Below, piece after piece: positions 15,598-22,683 of a stretch of 24,802 bases of DNA. A program made the translations under genes and the position numbers. Source of the stretch: Peptococcaceae bacterium (lineage in GTDB: Bacteria > Bacillota > Peptococcia > Peptococcales > Peptococcaceae); the NCBI GenBank assembly GCA_019420345.1, contig JAHZHI010000023.1, positions 1-24,802 of the forward strand, given 5' to 3'. The notes under the pieces were generated by a model. The model was not told where the DNA came from and ran no database searches. It saw only the letters and a program-made list of their open reading frames with translations. The first letter of the stretch is position 1; every line of letters begins with the position of its first letter.

Positions 15598-15670
15598 TAA
15601 GATGAAATAAATCACATTAAATTACTGTTACTATATATTCACCAGAGGACGCCGAAGGAGTGAACCCACC

Positions 15671-16189
15671 ATGAAACTGATCCTTAGCGACAGACCCCTG
15701 GATCTGTCGATTCACAGCGACGACATCGTTTTTATTGACCTGTCTGCCTGCACCATCGCCAACTGCATCGGCTGCTTTGGCTGTTGGACCAAAACACCAG
15801 GCAAATGTGTCATTCGCGATGATGCCACGACCATTTATCCGCTGATCGCCAAAAGCGACGAAGTGGTCTACGTCAGCCGTGTCAAATATGGTGGCTATGA
15901 CACCATCATGAAAACCATGCTCGAGCGCGCCATCCCTGTGCAGCAAGCCTTCATCCGCATCCACAATGGCGAAACCCATCACGTACAGCGCGCCGTCGTG
16001 CCCAAAAAAGCCACCATCATTGCCTACGACGCCAACGACTGCGACGAGCGCACGCTCTTTGAACAGCTTGTCGCCCGCAATGCCCACAACATGAATTTCA
16101 AAAGCCCCCGCGTCGTTTTCGCCCGTGAATGCGACGTGCAGGACATCGTAACAAATGAGGTGAAAAAATGGGAAAAATCCTGCTCATAA
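15671..16189 (+). CDS. Flavodoxin-fold protein with CxxCxxC motif
   Basis: 172 aa. It matches the part of the NADPH-dependent FMN reductase / iron-sulfur flavoprotein family that follows the first strand: FIDLSACTIANCIGCFGCW...GKCVIRDD holds cysteines at 27, 32, 35, 38 and 46, close to the 4Fe-4S-binding pattern of iron-sulfur flavoproteins, and KSDEVVYVSRVKYGGYDTIMK is the next strand of the fold. The usual start, GSPR..GNT, which holds the FMN phosphate, is missing and replaced by MKLILSDRPLDL. The next gene, overlapping by 22 bases, does have a GSPR loop. The two may form one enzyme; this is an inference. AAGGAG lies 12 bases before the ATG. Confidence 0.75.
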   Translation: MKLILSDRPLDLSIHSDDIVFIDLSACTIANCIGCFGCWTKTPGKCVIRDDATTIYPLIAKSDEVVYVSRVKYGGYDTIMKTMLERAIPVQQAFIRIHNGETHHVQRAVVPKKATIIAYDANDCDERTLFEQLVARNAHNMNFKSPRVVFARECDVQDIVTNEVKKWEKSCS

Positions 16190-16779
16190 ATGGCAGCCCC
16201 CGCGCGCCGCGTTCCAATTCCAAACGCTACGCCGCGTTGTTTGACGCCTGCTGCCCCGTTGAAACCGACTACTACAATTTGAACAAGAACAACCACCAGA
16301 CGCTCATCGATGCCATGGGCACCCACACCGACGTCGTATTCGTCTTCCCGCTTTACGCCGACGGCATTCCCGTGACCCTGCTTCATTTTCTGAAAGCCCT
16401 CGAAGCGCAGCCGCCGGAAACCAAGCCCGTGGTTTCTGTCCTCATCAACTGCGGCTTTCTCGAATATGAGCAGAACGACATTGCCGTGCGCATGATGCAG
16501 CTGTTCTGTGCCCAGAATGGCTACGATTTTGGCAGCGTGCTGCGCATCGGCAGCGGTGAAGCCATCCTCGACACCCCTTTCAAATTCGTTGTCACCCGCG
16601 CCATGAAACGTTTCGCCGCCTCCATTGTCGATTGGCAGTATGGCAGCTACCAGGCAAAAATGCCGCTGCCTAAGCCGCTGTTCATCCACGCTTCCACCCA
16701 ATACTGGGAAGCTTATGGCCGCAAAAACGGCCTCACCAAAAAAGACATGCAAACCATGACCATCGAAGGGCGCTCTTAA
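16168..16779 (+). CDS. NADPH-dependent FMN reductase-like flavodoxin-fold protein
   Basis: 203 aa. KILLINGSPRAPRSNS at 3-18 is the phosphate-binding loop of the flavodoxin/FMN-reductase fold, followed by DVVFVFPLYADGIPVTLLHFLKAL, the family's second signature around the isoalloxazine ring. It lacks the cysteine cluster of its upstream partner. It begins inside that gene (22 bases of overlap) with GAGGTG as ribosome binding site. Probably binds FMN and transfers electrons in the cytosol; substrate unknown. A clear terminator follows. Confidence 0.8.
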   Translation: MGKILLINGSPRAPRSNSKRYAALFDACCPVETDYYNLNKNNHQTLIDAMGTHTDVVFVFPLYADGIPVTLLHFLKALEAQPPETKPVVSVLINCGFLEYEQNDIAVRMMQLFCAQNGYDFGSVLRIGSGEAILDTPFKFVVTRAMKRFAASIVDWQYGSYQAKMPLPKPLFIHASTQYWEAYGRKNGLTKKDMQTMTIEGRS

Positions 16780-16797
16780 AAACGCATATGCAGCATC

Positions 16798-16838
16798 AAC
16801 AACCTGTGTCGTTGTCAAACGGCACAGGTTGTTTTTTT
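16798..16838 (+). terminator. Terminator of the flavodoxin-fold pair
   Basis: A 16-bp stem with one G-U (16798-16813 with 16818-16833) around GTCA is followed by seven T. Directly after it comes a perfect 12-bp palindrome, AAGAGCGCTCTT (16839-16850). Confidence 0.9.
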
Positions 16839-16873
16839 AAGAGCGCTCTTATTTTGAAAAAAAGTGCATGAAA

Positions 16874-16937
16874 ATGACAGTTCTGTGACAATTGTGGGGA
16901 GTCTATGGAGAAAATGTGGATTTTGCGGTATTATAAT
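16874..16937 (+). promoter_or_regulatory. Promoter of the M23 hydrolase with WalR-like box
   Basis: On the minus strand, 16890-16874 read TGTCAC-AGAAC-TGTCAT, two hexamers 5 bp apart as in the WalR/YycF box TGTWAH-N5-TGTWAH, with C in the fourth place of each. TATAAT is at 16932-16937 and no -35 box is found, which suits an activator-dependent promoter. The same arrangement, with the same 41-bp gap, precedes the second NlpC/P60 gene at 20239. The sequence from TTTT through TATAATARAAGTTTCACG is also shared. Confidence 0.6.
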
Positions 16938-17000
16938 AGAAGTTTCACGTATGTAATATGGCGAAAAAGAACAAAATTTAAGCTAGAACAGAAACAGACA

Positions 17001-17070
17001 TTTGACAGGTGTCTAATGGAGAATGGCTTTGACAACATTTTTCGTGGCCCTCAACCTGTCGAAGGAAGGA
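17001..17070 (+). promoter_or_regulatory. Leader RNA helix next to the M23 gene ribosome binding site
   Basis: TTTGACAGGT (17001-17010) can pair with ACCTGTCGAA (17054-17063), 10 bp with one G-U, enclosing 43 bases. The 3' arm ends right at the ribosome binding site GGAAGGA (17064-17070). The leader of the gene at 20239 has an equivalent helix in which an A-U pair has become G-C, which supports a real RNA structure. Confidence 0.5.
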
Positions 17071-17081
17071 CGTGACCCTAT

Positions 17082-18305
17082 TTGAATTTGAAAAAATGGA
17101 CCAGTACACTGACGCTTTGCGCAGTGACCCTCGCTTGCACAGCTATGCCAGCTGCTGCAGGGGATACCGCATTTGTTGGTCAGGCGACCACGCCTAATCT
17201 GCAGGCTGCTGCAGACGCCATGAGCGCAGCCATGAACCAGATGAACAGTGGTTCTTCCGGCAGCAACTCCACCACCCCTGGCAACAACGGTTCTACCCAG
17301 ACCCCAGCCACCGGTGACACAGAAGCTGTCGGTGTCGATTATGTATCACTGACTAACCCAGCTCAAACCATCGACGGACAGACTTATCTGCCCCTGCGCA
17401 CCACCTTTGGCGCACTGAAAGACGCAGCACTGACTGTGGACTGGAAGCCAGAAGGTCAGCAAAAGATCAAGCTCACCACCAGCGGCGGCACTTCATATGA
17501 AGTGTATCTCACCGCTTCTGAAGATGGCGTACAGATTCAGCCGGGCGGCACCACCTACGCACTGAAAAACGTCAGCGGCACCACCTATGTTCCACTTGCG
17601 TTCTTCCAGGGCATCATTCCGAATGTAAGCCTGGGCCTTTCCGGCAGCCAGATTCTCGTGCTGACGGCAAAGAGCGGTGACAGCGTTTGGAGCGGCAACT
17701 TCTGGGGCAATATGAACAGCTACCAGGCACCTGTTGTAGAACCGGAACCAGAACCAACTCCGGAGCCAACGCCAGAACCTGAAAAACCAGATGTGACCTA
17801 TCCTACCGTTGATACTCCAGTGGTTACCCCACCAGCGGACAATAACACCGGCAATGGCGGTTCCAACAGTGGTTCCAACACCGGCGGCGGCAGCAGCAAT
17901 GGCGGCATCGTCATTGGTGACAGCCTGCTCTGGCCAGCCAACAGCCATTACATCACCTCTCCATATGGCTACCGCATCGACCCTGTCGGCGGCATCCTCG
18001 GTGATTTCCACCTTGGCCTTGACATCGCTGGTTCTGTTGGTGATCCTGTCTATGCAGCACAGGGCGGCACCGTTATCCGTGCATCCTGGTTCTCCAGCTA
18101 CGGCAACTGTGTAGATATTCAGCACCCAAGTGGTCTTGTTACCCGCTATGCCCACCTCAGCGCTTACCATGTCTCTGTTGGCGACACCGTCAGCCAGGGC
18201 CAGATCATCGCTGACATCGGCGCAACCGGTAACGTTACTGGTCCACATCTCCACTTTGAAACCATCGTCAATGGCAGCACAGTGGACCCACAATCTTATT
18301 TTTAA
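17082..18305 (+). CDS. Secreted M23 (LytM-type) peptidoglycan endopeptidase with Cu-amine-oxidase-N-like domain
   Basis: 407 aa from a TTG start, the only start in frame with the signal peptide; GGAAGGA lies 11 bases upstream and GTG at 17072 is out of frame. A signal peptide covers about 1-26 (cut near AAA-G). A copper-amine-oxidase-N-like domain lies at about 75-215 (VDYVSL..., YLPLRTTF, YVPLAFF). A Pro/Glu repeat (EPEPEPTPEPTPEPEK) and a Gly/Ser/Asn linker follow, then the M23 domain at about 290-407. The zinc ligands fit H310, D314 and H391, with H389 catalytic (HLGLD; HLHFE). Such enzymes cut peptide cross-bridges of peptidoglycan. The first 215 residues and the leader are closely related to the gene at 20239. 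Confidence 0.92.
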   Translation: MNLKKWTSTLTLCAVTLACTAMPAAAGDTAFVGQATTPNLQAAADAMSAAMNQMNSGSSGSNSTTPGNNGSTQTPATGDTEAVGVDYVSLTNPAQTIDGQTYLPLRTTFGALKDAALTVDWKPEGQQKIKLTTSGGTSYEVYLTASEDGVQIQPGGTTYALKNVSGTTYVPLAFFQGIIPNVSLGLSGSQILVLTAKSGDSVWSGNFWGNMNSYQAPVVEPEPEPTPEPTPEPEKPDVTYPTVDTPVVTPPADNNTGNGGSNSGSNTGGGSSNGGIVIGDSLLWPANSHYITSPYGYRIDPVGGILGDFHLGLDIAGSVGDPVYAAQGGTVIRASWFSSYGNCVDIQHPSGLVTRYAHLSAYHVSVGDTVSQGQIIADIGATGNVTGPHLHFETIVNGSTVDPQSYF

Positions 18306-18315
18306 TGAAGTCTTC

Positions 18316-18349
18316 AAAGGCGCTCAGAGCCGATCTGAGCGCCTTTTTT
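18316..18349 (+). terminator. Terminator of the M23 hydrolase gene
   Basis: A perfect 13-bp stem (18316-18328 with 18334-18346) around a 5-nt loop, with seven T at its end, lies 10 bases after the stop codon. Confidence 0.92.
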
Positions 18350-18374
18350 CATGCCCGTGAACAAATTCCTTCTA

Positions 18375-18484
18375 TATAATAGGGCACGATTTTGCAACAT
18401 CGCAGATGCCGTCTTCGAACAATAAGAAACAAAAAAGTGACAGCGCGTTACCCGTGACTTATGGAACAGCGCTGTCACTTTTTT
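18375..18484 (+). ncRNA. Candidate small RNA (about 98 nt)
   Basis: A perfect TATAAT (18375-18380) in a non-coding gap would start a transcript near 18387. It would end at a perfect 16-bp inverted repeat (18431-18446 with 18469-18484) with six T, with the layout of an intrinsic terminator, though its 22-nt loop is long. No open reading frame of note lies between and no -35 box is clear. The repeat is flanked by A6 and T6, so it could also act on the minus strand or be a protein binding site. Confidence 0.4.
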
Positions 18485-18830
18485 ATGCATGCGATAGCCT
18501 TGGATTTTCACCCATTCATGCCCCAAAAATGGCCGCTGAACGATCTAAAATAGGGAGAGAATGGTTCATTTCAGCCAAAAAGCCACACAATACCCTCATA
18601 TTTTAGTAGAAATCGTGTGCCAGCGCGTCACGCTCCGCTGAAAAAGAAGGGGATATGAGCGATTCATGACAAAAGTTACAGACCATCGACTCGTGTTATT
18701 TTTCACGAGAAAAATGAAGAACATATATTCGATAAAAAGCCAGTGATCTTTTTAGTGCAATCCGCTGAAACCCGCTCAATAAAGGGGGATAGCGCCTGGT
18801 TACAAAATCATGAGCAAGGCGATTTAATAC
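18485..18830. other. Non-coding gap with degenerate repeats
   Basis: No convincing gene. CCGCTGAA occurs at 18533-18540, 18635-18642 and 18762-18769, each followed within about 25 bases by a G-rich GGGA or GGGGGA run. CAGCGCGTYAC at 18621-18631 repeats 18441-18451, and CTCGTG/CACGAG (18690-18709) forms a small hairpin. The region is AT-richer than the genes around it. It could hold small RNAs or regulatory repeats; I can name no known family. Confidence 0.4.
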
Positions 18831-18892
18831 TTAACAATAAATTGACATATTCCCAATGAACCTTGCCAAAGACAAAATAGATGTGTTAGCAT
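18831..18892 (+). promoter_or_regulatory. Promoter of the first NlpC/P60 gene with WalR-like box
   Basis: On the minus strand 18847-18831 read TGTCAA-TTTAT-TGTTAA, differing from the WalR consensus TGTWAH-N5-TGTWAH at one base. Downstream, TTGCCA (18864-18869) and TAGCAT (18887-18892) are 17 bp apart and can serve as -35 and -10. The box lies 39 bp before the -10, close to the 41 bp at the two sister genes. Confidence 0.6.
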
Positions 18893-18944
18893 AGCGCCTG
18901 TCGATGAAAAACAGAAACACAAAGAAAAGGACGTGATCCCCATC

Positions 18945-19829
18945 ATGAAACAGAAATCCATCGCAGCCATCTTACTGATCGCACTCGGTATCAGCAGCCT
19001 CGGCGCAGTGCCTGCATTCGCAGACGATACTGCAGCAGTTGAAGAAACCACACAACAAACTTCAGCCCTGCAAGGCGCTACCAGTGATTACCATATTGAC
19101 AACTATCAGCTGAGCGCTTCCGTTATCAACGAAGAAGGTACCCTTTACCTGCCGCTGCGCAGCACCCTCGAAGTTCTCGGTGCCAGCGTAACCACCAATC
19201 CAGACAAACAGGAACGCAAGCTCAAAATCACCACTTCCAGCGGTGACAGCCAGCTTTACTATAATGAAGCCGGCACGGCCATTTCCACCTCAGCAAATGG
19301 CACCTATTACAATATTAAAGTGATTAACAACACCACCTACGCACCAATGGCTTTCATTCAGGAATTGACCAACCGCGTGGTTTCCGTGCATGACAACAAC
19401 CTCATGCTCATTAAAGTAGACGACAGCCCTATTTGGAAATCCCTCGAAGCATACAGCATCGATGCTTCTTACATCAAAAAGACCATCGGTGAACAGATCG
19501 TTGAAACAGCCATGAAATACATTGGCGTGCCATATGTATGGGGCGGCACCAGCCCAAGCGGTTTTGACTGCAGCGGCTTGGTTCAGTATGTCTATGCTGA
19601 AAACGGCATCTCCATCCCACGTGTTACCTATACCCAGCAGGCTGCAGCAACGCCAGTCTCATTCAGCGATCTTCAGCCTGGCGACCTCGTATTCTGGGGC
19701 GGCAGCGCATACCACGTTGGCATCTACATCGGTGACGGCAAATACATCCATTCTCCAGCACCAGGCCAGAGTGTCTGCATCCAAAGCTACAGCGCTTACC
19801 CATTCACCAGCGCTGGCCGCATCGTGTAA
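18945..19829 (+). CDS. Secreted NlpC/P60 cell-wall hydrolase
   Basis: 294 aa from ATG 18945; a GTG at 18933 in the same frame is too close to the ribosome binding site AAAAGGA and is left out. The signal peptide is about 1-26 (AFA-DD). A Cu-amine-oxidase-N-like domain at about 45-160 (LYLPLRSTLEVLG, YAPMAFI) precedes the NlpC/P60 domain at about 180-294. The catalytic triad fits C209, H257 and H269. These enzymes cut D-Glu-diaminopimelate or related links in peptidoglycan stems. The catalytic domain is nearly the same as that of the gene at 20239, while the N-terminal half is more distant. The words AAGGACGTGAYCCC before the start are shared with both neighbours. Confidence 0.92.
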   Translation: MKQKSIAAILLIALGISSLGAVPAFADDTAAVEETTQQTSALQGATSDYHIDNYQLSASVINEEGTLYLPLRSTLEVLGASVTTNPDKQERKLKITTSSGDSQLYYNEAGTAISTSANGTYYNIKVINNTTYAPMAFIQELTNRVVSVHDNNLMLIKVDDSPIWKSLEAYSIDASYIKKTIGEQIVETAMKYIGVPYVWGGTSPSGFDCSGLVQYVYAENGISIPRVTYTQQAAATPVSFSDLQPGDLVFWGGSAYHVGIYIGDGKYIHSPAPGQSVCIQSYSAYPFTSAGRIV

Positions 19830-19891
19830 ATCATTATCTGAAAACTATTTACAAACCCGGGACAAATTGTTACTTTTGTCACGAACTGTAA

Positions 19892-19923
19892 AAAAGAGGG
19901 GAACGTCAGTTCCCCTCTTTTCG
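19892..19923 (+). terminator. Terminator of the first NlpC/P60 gene
   Basis: A perfect 13-bp stem (19892-19904 with 19909-19921) around GTCA, with T-rich end. It is 62 bases past the stop codon. Confidence 0.88.
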
Positions 19924-19941
19924 TTACATTCAACCTGATCG

Positions 19942-19973
19942 AGGCGCTGCAAATGCCTTCGCAGCGCCTTTTT
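19942..19973 (+). terminator. Second hairpin in tandem
   Basis: AGGCGCTGC (19942-19950) pairs with GCAGCGCCT (19961-19969) around 10 bases, followed by TTTTT. It doubles the stop before the next hydrolase promoter. Confidence 0.75.
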
Positions 19974-20012
19974 CACGGCTTTTTACCGATAGACAACCAA
20001 TCGTAACAGTCA

Positions 20013-20076
20013 GCAACAGTTTAGTGACAATTCCTTGCAAAACCTGTTCAAATACAAGTTTTTCCTGTATTATAAT
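20013..20076 (+). promoter_or_regulatory. Promoter of the second NlpC/P60 gene with WalR-like box
   Basis: On the minus strand 20029-20013 read TGTCAC-TAAAC-TGTTGC. TATAAT is at 20071-20076, 41 bp away as at the M23 gene. TTGACA is lacking at -35. Aligned at a constant offset of 3139 bp, the two promoters share GTGACAATT and GTATTATAATARAAGTTTCACG while the sequence between them differs, a sign that these two blocks are under selection. Confidence 0.6.
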
Positions 20077-20152
20077 AAAAGTTTCACGATCATATGACGA
20101 GTATGAACAGTGTGTGTGCGAATCTTCACATATGCACTCGAAAAAAAGGATA

Positions 20153-20228
20153 TTTGACGGGCAGCTATTAGATTATTAAAAAGACACAAGAAACACCCCT
20201 CATCGACCACGCCCCGTCAAAGGAAGGA
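20153..20228 (+). promoter_or_regulatory. Leader RNA helix next to the second NlpC/P60 ribosome binding site
   Basis: TTTGACGGG (20153-20161) pairs perfectly with CCCGTCAAA (20213-20221), enclosing 51 bases. The 3' arm runs straight into the ribosome binding site GGAAGGA (20222-20228). Compared with the M23 leader, one A-U pair is G-C and a G-U pair is A-U. Confidence 0.5.
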
Positions 20229-20238
20229 CGTGACCCCT

Positions 20239-21417
20239 TTGAATTTGAAAAAATGGACGACCGTATTGACACTCTGCGCTGTGACCTTTGCCGCTGGCAC
20301 CACTGGTGTGGCACCAGCCCTCGCAGCAGACACCGCCATCGTTGGCGAAGCCGTAACGCCTAACCTCGAAGCAGCCGCTCAGGCAATGGCAGCCGCTACG
20401 CAGAAACTCAACAATGGCAGCACACAAACACCTGTAGTTGATAACAACAGCAGCGCTCAGAAGCCAAGCAATGGTGACACGGAATCCGTTGGCGTTGACT
20501 ATGTCAGCCTCAGCAATCCAGCCACCACCATCGACGGTCAGACTTACCTGCCACTGCGTGCCACCCTTGAAGCCATGAAAGATCAGGCGCTTCAAGTAGA
20601 ATGGAAGGCAGACGGCCAGCAGAAACTCAAACTCTTCAACAACAGCGTTTCTTATGAAGTGTACCTCACCGCTGACGGCAGCGGCCTGCAGATCCAGCAG
20701 GGCGGCACCACTTACGCTGTGAAGAACGTTAGCGACGTGATCTACGTGCCACTGAGCTTCTTCCAGGCTATCATCCCTAACGACACCATCAGCCTTTCCG
20801 GCACCAACATCATCGTCCTTACTGCAAAAGACGGTGCAACCGTTTGGGGCAGCAATTTCTGGGGCAATATGAACAGCTACCAGGCACCAGCTGTTGTCCC
20901 TCCTGCTAACGACACACCAAGCGTGGAAACGCCATCGGTGGAAACACCAGACGTCACCTATCCAGATGTTAACACCCCATCCAACGACAACAACAGCAAC
21001 AACAACGCACAAACACCAAGCGTTGATCAGGGTACCGTTGATGAAATCGTCAATGGCATCTCCGACAGCACCGCGCGTGCCATTGTTGCCAGCGCTATGA
21101 AATACCTCGGTGTTCCATATGTATGGGGCGGCACCAGCCCAAGCGGCTTCGACTGCAGCGGTTTGGTACAATATGTTTTCGCTGAAAACGGCATCAGCCT
21201 GCCACGCACCACCTACGAACAGCAGGCCGTTGTTGCACCAGTTTCCCTCGTGGCTTTGCAGCCTGGCGACCTCGTATTCTGGGGCGGCAGCGCTTACCAC
21301 GTCGGCATCTACATCGGCGATGGCATGTACATCCACGCACCAGCACCTGGTCAGAGCGTTTGCATTCAGAGCTACGACGCTTATCCATACACCAGCGGCG
21401 GCCGCGTGCTCGTCTAA
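20239..21417 (+). CDS. Secreted NlpC/P60 cell-wall hydrolase with M23-sister N-terminus
   Basis: 392 aa from TTG 20239, picked because the M23 sister can only use the matching TTG; GTG at 20230 is in frame but sits two bases from the ribosome binding site. Signal peptide about 1-32. A Cu-amine-oxidase-N-like domain (about 75-215) strongly resembles that of the M23 gene, including the shared end FWGNMNSYQAP. A Pro/Thr/Asn linker leads to an NlpC/P60 domain (about 285-392) with C306, H354 and H366 as triad. The last half is instead close to the gene at 18945. So this protein joins the front of one neighbour with the back of the other. It would cut peptidoglycan stem peptides outside the cell. 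Confidence 0.92.
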   Translation: MNLKKWTTVLTLCAVTFAAGTTGVAPALAADTAIVGEAVTPNLEAAAQAMAAATQKLNNGSTQTPVVDNNSSAQKPSNGDTESVGVDYVSLSNPATTIDGQTYLPLRATLEAMKDQALQVEWKADGQQKLKLFNNSVSYEVYLTADGSGLQIQQGGTTYAVKNVSDVIYVPLSFFQAIIPNDTISLSGTNIIVLTAKDGATVWGSNFWGNMNSYQAPAVVPPANDTPSVETPSVETPDVTYPDVNTPSNDNNSNNNAQTPSVDQGTVDEIVNGISDSTARAIVASAMKYLGVPYVWGGTSPSGFDCSGLVQYVFAENGISLPRTTYEQQAVVAPVSLVALQPGDLVFWGGSAYHVGIYIGDGMYIHAPAPGQSVCIQSYDAYPYTSGGRVLV

Positions 21418-21438
21418 TCAACAGACTCGATCATTCAT

Positions 21439-21469
21439 CCCTCTCAGAACAGCTGAGAGGGATTTTTTT
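21439..21469 (+). terminator. Terminator of the second NlpC/P60 gene
   Basis: CCCTCTCAG (21439-21447) pairs with CTGAGAGGG (21453-21461) around 5 bases and is followed by seven T. The gap to the next gene (21470-21659) shows TATTAT at 21537-21542 but no matching -35 box. Confidence 0.9.
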
Positions 21470-21659
21470 ATGCCCGCTCAGTGTGCGAAAGAAGGAGCAA
21501 TCAAGAATTTTTTGTGGTCATAGCAAGACACTAGTGTTATTATAAAATAAGAAGATTTCGCCAATAGCCCGCGCACGACAGCGGCTGGCACCGATATACC
21601 CCCGGTCAACAAACGACCGCCATTTCGAAAAATGAACGCATGAAAGAGAGGAATGCACC

Positions 21660-22448
21660 ATGAATATCGCCCGAATCAATTACAACCAGCAGCTCTACTA
21701 TGCTTCCATCGACACCGTCAACGACGTTGCCACCCTCATCGACGGCGACATCTTTGGCCGCGACATCGAACTCACCAACACCACCCTGCCGCTGGACGAC
21801 TGCACCCTGCTGGCGCCTGTCAACCCACGCCACGTGTACGCCATCGGCCTCAACTATGCGGCTCACGTTGATGAATTCAAGCACATCGCCCCAACCCGTG
21901 CCAATCCGGACGATCCTATCGCCTTCCTCTGCGCGTCAACAGCCATCACCGGCCCAAATACGCCGATCGCTATCAGCCGCCTCGACCACACCGTCGACTA
22001 CGAAGGCGAACTCGTCGCTGTCATCGGCCGCCGCTGCAGCCGCGTCAGCGAAGCCAACGCCCTGGACTACGTCCTCGGCTACACCTGCGGCAACGACGTC
22101 TCCGACCGCACCTACCAAAATGCCGACAAACAATGGCTGCGCGCAAAATCTCAGCCAACCTACAAACCCCTCGGCCCATGGATTGTCACCGACATCAAAG
22201 ACCCACAGAACCTCTCTGTGCGCTCCTATCTCAACGGTGAACTCCGCCAGGATGGCAACAGCAGCCTCATGATCTTCTCCATCGCACGGCTCATTGCCCA
22301 TCTTTCCGCCTTCACCACCCTCTATCCGGGCGACCTCATCTACAGCGGCACCCCAGCTGGTGTCGGCCACATCGCCCCTGGCGACACCGTCACCGTCGCC
22401 ATCGAAGGCATCGGCACCCTCACCAACTCCGTCATCGCCGCCGAATAA
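21660..22448 (+). CDS. Fumarylacetoacetate hydrolase family protein
   Basis: 262 aa. The C-terminal FAH fold shows the metal-binding acids E115 and E117 (DYEGELVAVIG) and D146 (GYTCGNDVSDR), with the later IYSGTPAGVG motif near residue 226. The N-terminal 50 residues are the short cap found in this group. Members hydrolyse C-C bonds in acylpyruvates or decarboxylate or hydrate 2-oxo acids such as oxaloacetate in the cytosol; sequence alone does not pick one. AGAGAGGAATG lies a few bases before the ATG. Gene is monocistronic with its own terminator. Third codon positions are rich in C. Confidence 0.9.
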   Translation: MNIARINYNQQLYYASIDTVNDVATLIDGDIFGRDIELTNTTLPLDDCTLLAPVNPRHVYAIGLNYAAHVDEFKHIAPTRANPDDPIAFLCASTAITGPNTPIAISRLDHTVDYEGELVAVIGRRCSRVSEANALDYVLGYTCGNDVSDRTYQNADKQWLRAKSQPTYKPLGPWIVTDIKDPQNLSVRSYLNGELRQDGNSSLMIFSIARLIAHLSAFTTLYPGDLIYSGTPAGVGHIAPGDTVTVAIEGIGTLTNSVIAAE

Positions 22449-22462
22449 ACCCTTGCCGCACA

Positions 22463-22495
22463 AGCGCCGACCAGTTCCGCTGGTCGGCGCTTTTT
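22463..22495 (+). terminator. Terminator of the FAH-family gene
   Basis: A perfect 12-bp GC-rich stem (22463-22474 with 22480-22491) around TTCCG is followed by TTTTT. Confidence 0.92.
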
Positions 22496-22683
22496 ATGCT
22501 TTTCTTCAAAAACGGCAGCGCTCGCATCTAAAACCAAATCCCGCCGCCACCCGCTCCGCATTGCCTGGCATCAGTCATTCGCTATATCATTAGTTTATTT
22601 CTATTTGTATAGACTAATAAGATTTGGTATCCTCAATATATAGTGCTAAATAGCGCCAATCATACTATAAGGAGGAACCCATT

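Noticed and set aside
17030..17058. A second promoter with TTGACA at 17030-17035 ahead of the M23 gene
   Set aside because: 17 bp downstream there is no -10-like sequence (AACCTG).
17001..17081. ydaO-type c-di-AMP riboswitch in the hydrolase leaders
   Set aside because: None of the conserved riboswitch stretches is present; leaders are short and share only one long-range helix.
20230..20232. GTG as start of the second NlpC/P60 gene
   Set aside because: It begins only one base after the ribosome binding site, and in the M23 sister gene the matching GTG is out of frame, so the TTG is the shared start.
20200..21336. Leftward 378-aa open frame
   Set aside because: Antisense to the NlpC/P60 gene; the sense frame has signal peptide, domain and catalytic triad.
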